A DNA stretch of 5,050 nt from Aquifex sp. (lineage in GTDB: Bacteria > Aquificota > Aquificia > Aquificales > Aquificaceae), in contig WFPV01000132.1 of assembly GCA_015487405.1 (NCBI GenBank), forward strand, positions 1 through 5,050. Direction: 5' to 3'. Of the stretch, positions 1-5,050 are shown one piece after another. The notes beneath the pieces are model-generated. The model was not told where the DNA came from. It saw nothing but the letters and a program-made list of their open reading frames with translations, and did no database searches. The translations under genes and the position numbers were made by a program. How positions within the stretch are numbered: the stretch's first letter is position 1; the number at the start of each line of letters is the position of its first letter.

Positions 1-1
1 A

Positions 2-8
2 AAGAGGT
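2..8 (+). promoter_or_regulatory. Ribosome binding site of the nuclease gene
   Basis: The sequence AAGAGGT lies 6 bases before the ATG at 15 and matches the anti-Shine-Dalgarno consensus well. It supports the ATG at 15 as the start. Only 14 bases precede the gene in this window, so no promoter can be judged. Confidence 0.6.
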
Positions 9-14
9 CAAAAA

Positions 15-530
15 ATGAAGAAGTTTTTATTAGGGTTAATTACGCCTCTGGCGTTGTTCGCCCAGGAATTAATTCCCTGCAAGGTCGTTAGAGTTATAGA
101 CGGGGATACCTTCAGGTGCGTTCTCCCCGACGGGAAGTTAAAAAAGGTTAGGCTCGTGGGATTGGACACCTTAGAGACCCACAATATGAGGAAGGGAAGG
201 AAGCAGGCAAGGTGGTTCATAGATGGTATTAAAGTAGTTAAAGAGTTCGGGAAAAAAGCTAAAGAATTTACAGAGGGAAAAACTATAGGAAAGGTGGTTT
301 ACTTAGAACTCTCTGCCGATAAGGTAGATAAGAGCGGCAGGCTCCTTGCTTACGTTTGGTTAGATAAAAACAGAAGAGAGCTTTTAAATGAAAAAATTCT
401 AAAGGAAGGACTTGCGTTTCTCTACATACTTCCACCAAAAGTGAAGTACGTATCAAAACTTGCCAAAGCTCAAGAAGAGGCTTATGAGAAAAGAAAGGGT
501 TTTTGGAGATATTTTAAGTTAAATTATTAG
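15..530 (+). CDS. Exported thermonuclease (staphylococcal nuclease-like, SNase family)
   Basis: This 171-residue protein is a probable secreted, calcium-dependent phosphodiesterase that cuts DNA and/or RNA outside the cytoplasm. Residues 1-16 form a signal peptide (Met-Lys-Lys, then a hydrophobic run, with likely cleavage after the Ala of LFA-QE). The SNase fold follows. The motif IDGDTF supplies D29 and D31, matching S. aureus D19 and D21. VRLVGLDTLE supplies R46, D51 and E54, matching R35, D40 and E43, although the usual Pro before the catalytic Glu is Leu. DKSGRLLAY supplies K106 and R109, matching K84 and R87. All catalytic and metal-binding residues are therefore present and the enzyme should be active. 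The length is normal for a single-domain member. The start is supported by a purine-rich site just upstream. It abuts the lipoprotein gene with no gap. The family call is firm; the biological substrate is unknown. Confidence 0.93.
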   Translation: MKKFLLGLITPLALFAQELIPCKVVRVIDGDTFRCVLPDGKLKKVRLVGLDTLETHNMRKGRKQARWFIDGIKVVKEFGKKAKEFTEGKTIGKVVYLELSADKVDKSGRLLAYVWLDKNRRELLNEKILKEGLAFLYILPPKVKYVSKLAKAQEEAYEKRKGFWRYFKLNY

Positions 531-1028
531 ATGATGAGAAAGGGATTACTATTTGTAACGATCTTATTGACTTTTTTCTTAGGAGCTTGTAAAAGCGATA
601 ACACAGATGAGTATAGTATTCGTGAAGAAGAAGTTAAATCAATAATTCCAAAGAATAACTATGCACTTCTAATCGTAGAGAGTAAAAGCTGTATGTACTG
701 TGCTCAATTGAAAAAAGATCTAAAGACTGAGCCAGAAATTAAAGAAGCGCTAAAGGGGATAGATTTGTACTTTCTCCTCTACGAGAGTTATAAGCCAGTG
801 GAAACAAACATAGGTGGTCAAGTGAAAAAGATTCCCGAAAAAGACCTTGCAAGGACTCTAAAAGCTACAGCATTCCCTTACATAATCTTTTATGATAAGA
901 AAGGGAACATTATTTTACAGATTCCTGGGTATTTACCTCCGGAGAAGTTTGTCTGCGCTATTAATTATGTAAAAAGCGAAAGTTTCAAAAGCATACCTAT
1001 TGAACAGTATATGAAGGAATGCGGATAA
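531..1028 (+). CDS. Thioredoxin-fold lipoprotein with CxxC motif (SoxW/thioredoxin-like)
   Basis: This 165-residue protein is a probable membrane-anchored thiol-disulfide protein on the periplasmic side. Residues 1-19 are a lipoprotein signal ending in the lipobox L17-G-A-C20, so Cys20 should be lipidated. The thioredoxin-like domain follows: a beta strand (YALLIVES), then C54-M-Y-C57 at the start of a helix, and later TAFPYIIFYDKKGN, where P116 sits at the expected cis-Pro position before a beta hairpin. Two further cysteines, C142 and C164, lie near the C-terminus. The layout recalls the thioredoxin_2/SoxW-type periplasmic thioredoxins that reduce Sox or cytochrome-maturation partners, but the partner cannot be read from the sequence. 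The start ATG directly follows the nuclease stop (TAG-ATG-ATG) with no good Shine-Dalgarno site, which suggests translational coupling; the second ATG at 534 is equally possible. The gene reads more A+T-rich than its neighbours. Confidence 0.82.
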   Translation: MMRKGLLFVTILLTFFLGACKSDNTDEYSIREEEVKSIIPKNNYALLIVESKSCMYCAQLKKDLKTEPEIKEALKGIDLYFLLYESYKPVETNIGGQVKKIPEKDLARTLKATAFPYIIFYDKKGNIILQIPGYLPPEKFVCAINYVKSESFKSIPIEQYMKECG

Positions 1029-1663
1029 AAGTTATTCTGTTTGATTTGGATGGTACCTTGATAGATTCAGCGGAAGATATAGGGCTTATTCTTAGGAAGA
1101 CTCTAAAAGATATAGGTCTTGAGGAACTCCATCCTGGTGATATTAGAAAATACATAGGTGGTGGTGTTAAGTCTCTTCTGGAAAAGGTGTTAGGTGATAA
1201 GTTTAAGGAAGAGTATGTGGAGCTCTTTAGGAAACATTACCTAAGTAATCCGGTGATTTATACAAAGCCCTACGAGGGTGTCCCAGAAGTCCTGAGGGAT
1301 TTAAAGAGTAAGGGACTGAAGCTCGCGGTTGTTTCCAATAAACTGGAGGAACTCTCCAGGGAAATTTTAAATAGGTTGGAGTTGCTTGATTATTTTGATT
1401 TTGTCGCCGGAGGGGACACTTTTTCCGAAAAGAAGCCCTCTCCCTTGCCGGTCCTGAAGAGCCTTGAGGTATTGGGAGAGAAACCTGAAGATTCACTGAT
1501 AGTAGGAGATACGGAAGCGGATATAGTGGCGGGAAAATCCGCGGGAACGAAAACTGCCCTCGCGAGCTGGGGTTACGTAAGGCTGAATTCCGAAAAGCCG
1601 GACTTTGTTTTTAAAAAACCTGCGGAAATCCTCTCAGTTTTAGACTCTCTCGGCAGCTCTTAG
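1019..1663 (+). CDS. gph: HAD-superfamily phosphatase, phosphoglycolate phosphatase type
   Basis: This 214-residue cytoplasmic hydrolase probably dephosphorylates 2-phosphoglycolate, though related HAD enzymes act on other small phosphoesters or pyrophosphate. HAD motif I is FDLDGT, with nucleophile D9 and general acid D11. Motif II is VVSN (S106). Motif III is the Lys of KKPSP (K139). Motif IV is GDTEADI (D164, D168), which binds magnesium. A helical cap domain lies at about residues 16-80 and contains the YIGGGV segment typical of Gph. The full motif set and length fit the family. The start is fixed because it is the only in-frame start codon after the upstream in-frame TGA at 1001. The gene overlaps the lipoprotein gene by 10 bases, and AAGGA abuts its ATG, too close for a normal ribosome site, so coupling is likely. 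Its last 24 bases overlap the end of rsmH on the other strand. The exact substrate is uncertain. Confidence 0.88.
   Translation: MRIKVILFDLDGTLIDSAEDIGLILRKTLKDIGLEELHPGDIRKYIGGGVKSLLEKVLGDKFKEEYVELFRKHYLSNPVIYTKPYEGVPEVLRDLKSKGLKLAVVSNKLEELSREILNRLELLDYFDFVAGGDTFSEKKPSPLPVLKSLEVLGEKPEDSLIVGDTEADIVAGKSAGTKTALASWGYVRLNSEKPDFVFKKPAEILSVLDSLGSS
1640..1663. other. Tail-to-tail coding overlap of gph and rsmH
   Basis: The stop codon of gph (TAG, 1661-1663) lies inside rsmH and the stop of rsmH (TAA on the minus strand, 1640-1642) lies inside gph. Codons are in register on the two strands, so gph's ending Leu-Asp-Ser-Leu-Gly-Ser-Ser is the antisense of rsmH's conserved Leu-Arg-Ala-Ala-Glu-Arg-Val. 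No terminator hairpin is visible here, so the two convergent transcripts probably overlap. Confidence 0.9.
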
Positions 1664-2524
1664 TTTTGCACTTCTTGATGCAGGATTTTCCTTTACTTCT
1701 TCCTCGGAAGGAATTATCGGTTTTTTCGTTAAAATTCTAAGGACTCCCTCCTTTTCTTTTTCCTTCATGAAATGCTTCACTATTCTATCCTCCAAAGAGT
1801 GGAAGCTTATGACTACAAGTCTCCCTTTAGGGTTTAAGTAATCGGGCGTTTTATATAAAGCCTCTTTGAGGCTTTCAAGCTCTTTGTTTACCTCTATTCT
1901 TATGGCTAGAAAGGTTTTTGTTGCGGGATGAATTCTCCCATGCTTGTAGGGTTCTGGAACTGCTGAGAGTATTACCTCTACTAACTCTCCAGTGGTTTCT
2001 ATAGGTTTTTTCTTTCTCCTTTGGACAATCGCTCTCGCAATTTTCTTTGCGAATTTTTCTTCTCCGTATTCCTTTATAATTCTTACGAGCTCCCTCTCGG
2101 AATACTGGTTTACTACCTTGTAGGCTGTTAGAGTTTGTTCTTTATCCATCCTCATATCTAAGGGAGCGTCAATCTGGAAGGAAAAGCCCCTCTCGCTCTT
2201 TAGCTGGAGCATAGAAGTCCCTAAGTCAAAGAGAAATCCATCAACTTTTTCTACTCCTTCTTCCTGAAGGACAAGGTCAACATCCCTAAAGTCAGCCTTA
2301 TAAATTACAAACCTTCCTTCAAACTCTTTAAGGTTCTCCTTTGCGATTTGTATGGCTTCCTCGTCTTTGTCTATTTCTATGAGGAATATATCCTTCCTCT
2401 GCTTTAATATTTCCTTTGCGTGTCCTCCAAGCCCCAGAGTGCAGTCCACGTAAATTTTCCCGTTATTTTCGGTTAATAGTTTTACAGATTCTTTTAAAAG
2501 AACCGGTTTATGAACAACCTCCAT
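1640..2524 (-). CDS. rsmH: 16S rRNA (cytosine-1402-N4)-methyltransferase RsmH
   Basis: RsmH (formerly MraW) uses S-adenosylmethionine to methylate N4 of cytosine 1402 in the 16S rRNA decoding centre. The 294-residue length is typical. Visible family signatures in order are: HKPVLL at the N-terminus (5-10), the SAM-binding YVDCTLGLGGH (25-35), an acidic LIEIDKD (48-54), DGFLFDLGTSMLQL (95-108), ERGFSF and DAPLDMRMD (111-127), HPATKTFLAIRIEVN (199-213), GRLVVISFHSLEDRIVK (234-250), and the C-terminal NPASRSAKLRAAERV. The DLG segment reads GTSM where most members have GVSS, and is about one residue shorter. The start lies 3 bases after the stop of the upstream gene; there is no strong Shine-Dalgarno site (AAGGA is more than 15 bases away), so coupling to that gene is likely. 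The mraZ/ftsL neighbours usual in the division cluster are absent here. Confidence 0.97.
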   Translation of the reverse strand: MEVVHKPVLLKESVKLLTENNGKIYVDCTLGLGGHAKEILKQRKDIFLIEIDKDEEAIQIAKENLKEFEGRFVIYKADFRDVDLVLQEEGVEKVDGFLFDLGTSMLQLKSERGFSFQIDAPLDMRMDKEQTLTAYKVVNQYSERELVRIIKEYGEEKFAKKIARAIVQRRKKKPIETTGELVEVILSAVPEPYKHGRIHPATKTFLAIRIEVNKELESLKEALYKTPDYLNPKGRLVVISFHSLEDRIVKHFMKEKEKEGVLRILTKKPIIPSEEEVKENPASRSAKLRAAERV

Positions 2525-2527
2525 AAA

Positions 2528-3814
2528 TTAACTTAGGAGTTCCTTCAATTTTTCTTCCACTATCTTTTTGGTTTCTTCCCTTATTAGATCTCCGATTTTG
2601 AGCTCAAGGAGGTATTTTTCAACTTCTTCCCTTACCACGGACTCTATTATGTCCCTTATATATCCACTCACCTCCACCTTCACTTCCTCTCTGAGTCCTG
2701 TAAGTTCCTTAGATATAGCCTCCACTATCGCGGCTTTAATAGTTTTCTCGTCCAAAGATAAGCTCACATTTTCTACGGAAGTAGGTTGTGGCTGTGCACG
2801 AGTAGGTGTTTCGGGCTCAGTAATTTCCTCCAAAAAGTCTTTGTAGGGCTCTTGTGTTATCTCTTCTTTTTGTTCAATTGCAGTCTGTTCTTCAGGTACT
2901 TTCTGAGTTTCTCCCTCAAACTCAAGAATGTTTCCTTGAATAACCTCCTCTTGAGCCTTTGTTTCTTCCGCCGTAGCTTCTTGAGGCTTTGGCTGCGTTC
3001 GCGGTGCCAAAGTTCTTTGAAGGATACTCTCTATCTGTTCGGCTATGAGAGTAGCCGGCGCATCCCTGTTAACAACTTCTTTGTTAGGAAGGTTTAGTTT
3101 ATCTACGTTTATGGGAAATAGGTCATCCATAAGAATGAGGTAGTGTTTTTCCCTCAAGACGGGGTCCTCGGAGAGCTCCATTAGGTTTTTTTCGGCTATA
3201 GTTCCCGAAATTGCGTCAAAAACTATAAGGCTCGCCGTTCTGCCTTTTTCCTTTACCAGTCTCTGATTTTTCACAACTTCGGTTTCATACTTATCCTGGA
3301 GCAAGCTTTCAAGCTCGTCCGTGAGCTTTTTATCAAAGCTCACTATAAGAATCTTGGGCTTTCCGGAGGTTTGAGAAACCTCTTGAGTTTCCTGAACCTC
3401 AGAAACGGTTTGCTGCTGCATTTCTGTCGTAACTTCCTGCACTTGGGAAACTTCTGCGGAAGCGGTTTCTACCGTTGCTTCACTTTCAATTAACTTGGGT
3501 ACTTCCTCTAAAGCTTTATCCCTTATAACGAGAACCTTGTTGGGAGGTTGTATATTGTTCCCATCAACGGGGAAGAGCTCATCGTAAAGGACTATGTATT
3601 TTTGTTTAGCAAACTTTTTGTTATAGAGCTGATTTATTTCCTCCTCCGATATGGCTCCTGATATTGCGTCAAAGACTATAACGTCTACTTCGTGAGGAAT
3701 GAGGGTTAATGCCTCTTCGGTGTTTTTAGCAGTAAAAACTTCGTGCTCTCCGGAAAGGGCTTCCTTTAACTTATCTGAGAGAGTTTTATCAAAGGATATT
3801 ATTAAGACTTTCAT
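2528..3814 (-). CDS. Tandem receiver-like (pseudo-receiver) protein with helical C-terminal tail
   Basis: This 428-residue soluble protein has no recognised name. Two homologous domains, about residues 1-110 and 153-266, share the blocks SFDKxLxDxL, IVFDAISGxIxE and LFP...PNKxVxxRD. Both look like response-regulator receiver folds: a first beta strand (KVLIISFD, KILIVSFD), then a third strand ending in an Asp (D49, D200) where the phospho-acceptor would be. The usual acidic pair after strand 1 is reduced to Phe-Asp and the Lys-Pro after strand 5 is not evident, so phosphorylation is doubtful. Linkers at 112-152 and 270-345 are rich in Glu, Gln, Thr and Pro and are probably disordered. Residues 350-428 are charged amphipathic helices. 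No DNA-binding or enzymatic output domain is visible. The gene follows the membrane-protein gene after 12 bases and has a strong ribosome site. A scaffold or localisation role is possible but unproven; the receiver relationship is moderately sure. Confidence 0.75.
   Translation of the reverse strand: MKVLIISFDKTLSDKLKEALSGEHEVFTAKNTEEALTLIPHEVDVIVFDAISGAISEEEINQLYNKKFAKQKYIVLYDELFPVDGNNIQPPNKVLVIRDKALEEVPKLIESEATVETASAEVSQVQEVTTEMQQQTVSEVQETQEVSQTSGKPKILIVSFDKKLTDELESLLQDKYETEVVKNQRLVKEKGRTASLIVFDAISGTIAEKNLMELSEDPVLREKHYLILMDDLFPINVDKLNLPNKEVVNRDAPATLIAEQIESILQRTLAPRTQPKPQEATAEETKAQEEVIQGNILEFEGETQKVPEEQTAIEQKEEITQEPYKDFLEEITEPETPTRAQPQPTSVENVSLSLDEKTIKAAIVEAISKELTGLREEVKVEVSGYIRDIIESVVREEVEKYLLELKIGDLIREETKKIVEEKLKELLS
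3017..3814 (-). repeat. Intragenic duplication encoding two receiver-like domains
   Basis: The parts encoding residues 1-110 (3485-3814) and 153-266 (3017-3358) of the same gene are diverged copies. At DNA level short blocks are still nearly identical, for example ATTGCGTCAAAGACTATAA at about 3664 and ATTGCGTCAAAAACTATAA at about 3210, and TTTTATCAAAG near the start of each copy. The overall divergence suggests an old duplication held by selection on the protein blocks. Confidence 0.8.
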
Positions 3815-3820
3815 AGAAGA

Positions 3821-3827
3821 CCCTCCC
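3821..3827 (-). promoter_or_regulatory. Ribosome binding site of the tandem receiver-like gene
   Basis: Read on the minus strand this is GGGAGGG, 6 bases before the ATG at 3814. It is a strong Shine-Dalgarno site and fixes the start. Its first base is the last base of the TAG stop of the upstream membrane-protein gene, which supports cotranscription of the two. Confidence 0.8.
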
Positions 3828-4441
3828 TATTTATTTTCCAACTTTTTCAACATTTCATCAACAAGGTTTCTTGCTTTCTCTGTGGCTTCTTTTCCAAGAA
3901 TCTTTTCAGTATGGAGTAACACCTTCAGAGCTTTTAAACGCTTGATTAATTCAGTATGAATAAAATGTTTCTCTTTTTCTTTTTTATCTTTAACTTTCGC
4001 TGTAACAGGTTTTTCAAGCTCCCTAACCATAAGGTAGAAAAAGGCAAGGTATATAACGAATAAAAAGAGATTCATAGCTAAGAATATAGGATTTGCAAAA
4101 AGAAAGAAAATAAAATCGTCAAAAGAAGCTTTGCGAACGTAGACTTCTACGCTTTTTTTATCTTTTCCTTTTGCCGAAAAAAGAAAGTTTTCAAGGGGAA
4201 TAGGAGCGGCAAAGTTGGCACTTGCAAAAATCTTACCGTGGTCTTTAATTTTTAAAACCATAATCTCAGGATAGGGAAGAGGCACTAAATTCTTTTCAGG
4301 ATAGTTAAACAAAAATGTAGAGATATTTTCCGCAATATGCTTCTCCTTTTCGTGAATGTAGGCGGAGTAAGAAACGTAAAAAGTTGCTACTGAGAACAAA
4401 AGTATGAAAACCCACAAAAGGAAGAGAATTCCCCTTTTCAT
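3827..4441 (-). CDS. Two-helix membrane protein with periplasmic loop, function unknown
   Basis: I do not recognise a family for this 204-residue protein. After a short basic start (Met-Lys-Arg-Gly), residues 4-24 form a first membrane helix. Residues 25-109 form a hydrophilic, probably periplasmic domain containing a beta-like stretch (EIMVLKIKDHGKIFASANF). Residues 110-139 are a long second hydrophobic segment rich in Phe and Leu. Residues 140-204 form a Lys/Glu-rich cytoplasmic tail, probably helical and possibly coiled coil. The arrangement matches the input module of a membrane histidine kinase or chemoreceptor, but no HAMP, kinase or signalling domain follows. The start overlaps the stop of the TldD/PmbA-type gene by one base (TAATG) and is backed by a good ribosome site. 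The next gene downstream encodes receiver-like domains, so a shared signalling or localisation role is a reasonable guess. The reading frame is firm; the function is unknown. Confidence 0.72.
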   Translation of the reverse strand: MKRGILFLLWVFILLFSVATFYVSYSAYIHEKEKHIAENISTFLFNYPEKNLVPLPYPEIMVLKIKDHGKIFASANFAAPIPLENFLFSAKGKDKKSVEVYVRKASFDDFIFFLFANPIFLAMNLFLFVIYLAFFYLMVRELEKPVTAKVKDKKEKEKHFIHTELIKRLKALKVLLHTEKILGKEATEKARNLVDEMLKKLENK

Positions 4442-5050
4442 TACCTCCCTCCGAGCGTAAGTTTCTCCACGAGAACGGAAGGGGAACCTACGTTCCCATA
4501 GAATCTGAAGTCCGAGCCCACCTCCACTATTCCTTTAAGTAAATCTAAGATATTTCCCGCGACCGTAATACCCCTGACGGGGTGAAGCTTTTTACCTTTT
4601 TTGTAGTAAAGTCCGGAAGTGCCCAGAGAAAAGTCTCCGGAGATAGGGTCCACGGTGTGAAGCCCCATAACTTCTAAAACAAGGAAGCACTCCTCAGGTA
4701 AAGAAAGGAGTTCCTCCAAGTTCTTTTCTCCCTTCTCTAAGTAAAAATTGGTCAGTCCGCTGGAGGGCTGTTCTTTGTAGCTACCCCTCAAAGAGTTTCC
4801 GGTTGGCTCTTCATCGCTCTTTTTTGCGGTGTAAAGGCTGTGCAGAAATCCCTTAAAGACTCCCTTTTCTATTAAAGGAGTTCTTTGGGTAATTACGCCT
4901 TCGGCGTCGTAGGGAATTGTGGAAAATCCCTCAGGAAGCGTTCCGTCGTCAAAGAGGTTCACCTTCTCGCTCGCTATAGTCTCTCCCTTTTTGTCCTTTA
5001 AAAGGGTTTTTCCCTTTACGTAAGAATCTCCCAAAAACATAGGTGAGAAG
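4441..5050 (-). CDS. TldD/PmbA-family protein, C-terminal part (PmbA-like), cut by window edge
   Basis: This is the last 200 or so residues of a protein whose family is normally about 430-480 residues. The frame stays open through 5050 (Phe-Ser-Pro before the Met at 5040), so the internal Met is not the start and the N-terminal half lies outside the window. TldD and PmbA (TldE) form a heteromeric metalloprotease that in E. coli processes microcin B17 and degrades CcdA. Visible family blocks are FDDGTLPEGFSTIPYDAEGV, HTVDPISGDFSLGTSGLY, PVRGITVAGNILDLLKGIVEVGSDF and the terminal GNVGSPSVLVEKLTLGG. The ending follows the PmbA pattern and lacks the C-terminal zinc-ligand Cys expected of TldD, so this is more likely the non-catalytic PmbA-type subunit; a partner tldD may lie nearby. 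The HExxxH region that would confirm this is not in the window. It is first in the visible minus-strand operon. Confidence 0.88.
   Translation of the reverse strand, partial: FSPMFLGDSYVKGKTLLKDKKGETIASEKVNLFDDGTLPEGFSTIPYDAEGVITQRTPLIEKGVFKGFLHSLYTAKKSDEEPTGNSLRGSYKEQPSSGLTNFYLEKGEKNLEELLSLPEECFLVLEVMGLHTVDPISGDFSLGTSGLYYKKGKKLHPVRGITVAGNILDLLKGIVEVGSDFRFYGNVGSPSVLVEKLTLGGR
4444..4452 (-). promoter_or_regulatory. Ribosome binding site of the membrane-protein gene, inside the upstream coding end
   Basis: On the minus strand this reads GGAGGGAGG, giving two overlapping GGAGG cores. The distal core is 6 bases from the ATG at 4441, an ideal spacing; the proximal core is only 2 bases away. The same bases encode the final Gly-Gly-Arg of the TldD/PmbA-type protein, so the two genes are physically interlocked. 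Confidence 0.75.

Noticed and set aside
8..220. Minus-strand open frame of 70 codons antisense to the nuclease
   Set aside because: It overlaps a gene in which every SNase catalytic residue is conserved; nothing supports it independently.
1227..1496. Open minus-strand frame of 89 codons antisense to gph
   Set aside because: It lies wholly within a gene with clear HAD motifs, has no recognisable domain or ribosome site, and its composition looks like antisense of coding DNA.
1590..1680. Rho-independent terminator between the convergent genes
   Set aside because: No GC-rich inverted repeat followed by a T-run was found on either strand; the T/A runs at 1608-1618 have no adjacent stem.
2568..3097. 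Two plus-strand open frames (2568-2846 and 2786-3097) antisense to the tandem receiver-like gene
   Set aside because: They are rich in Ser/Leu/Phe, as expected for the complement of Glu/Lys/Gln codons. They overlap one another and show no family signature.
3699..3959. Plus-strand open frame spanning the junction of the receiver-like and membrane-protein genes
   Set aside because: It is antisense to two better-supported genes with good ribosome sites, and its protein has no recognisable features.
5038..5040. Met codon at 5040 as the start of the TldD/PmbA-type protein
   Set aside because: The frame remains open to the window edge and the family is about twice as long, so this is an internal Met and the gene is cut by the window, not truncated in nature.

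Overview
The window is densely coded bacterial DNA with almost no intergenic space. It most likely comes from a thermophilic member of the Aquificaceae (Aquifex/Hydrogenobacter relatives). Three things point there: short Lys/Glu-rich proteins, Arg codons almost all AGA/AGG, and a phosphoglycolate-phosphatase-like protein that resembles, from memory, the Aquifex aeolicus one. This placement is an inference; no rRNA or other marker gene is present.

Layout: two convergent gene blocks meet tail to tail at about position 1650. The plus-strand block (15-1663) holds an exported staphylococcal-nuclease-type nuclease, a lipoprotein with a thioredoxin fold and a CxxC motif, and a HAD-family phosphatase of the Gph type. 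They are joined by a zero-base junction and a 10-base overlap, so they are probably one transcription unit. The minus-strand block, read from 5050 down to 1640, holds the C-terminal half of a TldD/PmbA-family protein (cut by the window edge), a small two-helix membrane protein of unknown function, a 428-residue protein with two tandem degenerate receiver-like domains, and the 16S rRNA methyltransferase RsmH. Its junctions are a 1-base overlap, a 12-base gap and a 3-base gap, so it also looks like an operon.

The last codons of the phosphatase and of rsmH lie on opposite strands of the same 24 bases, so there is no room for an intergenic terminator. I found no tRNA, rRNA, CRISPR array, mobile element or convincing promoter.

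The least ordinary part is the pair in the middle of the minus-strand block. The membrane protein looks like a sensor input module with no kinase attached. The next gene encodes duplicated receiver-like domains that keep the central Asp but have lost other phosphorylation residues, followed by a Glu/Gln/Thr/Pro-rich linker and a helical C-terminal tail. They may form a phosphorylation-independent scaffold or localisation module. That is inference from sequence features and gene order only.
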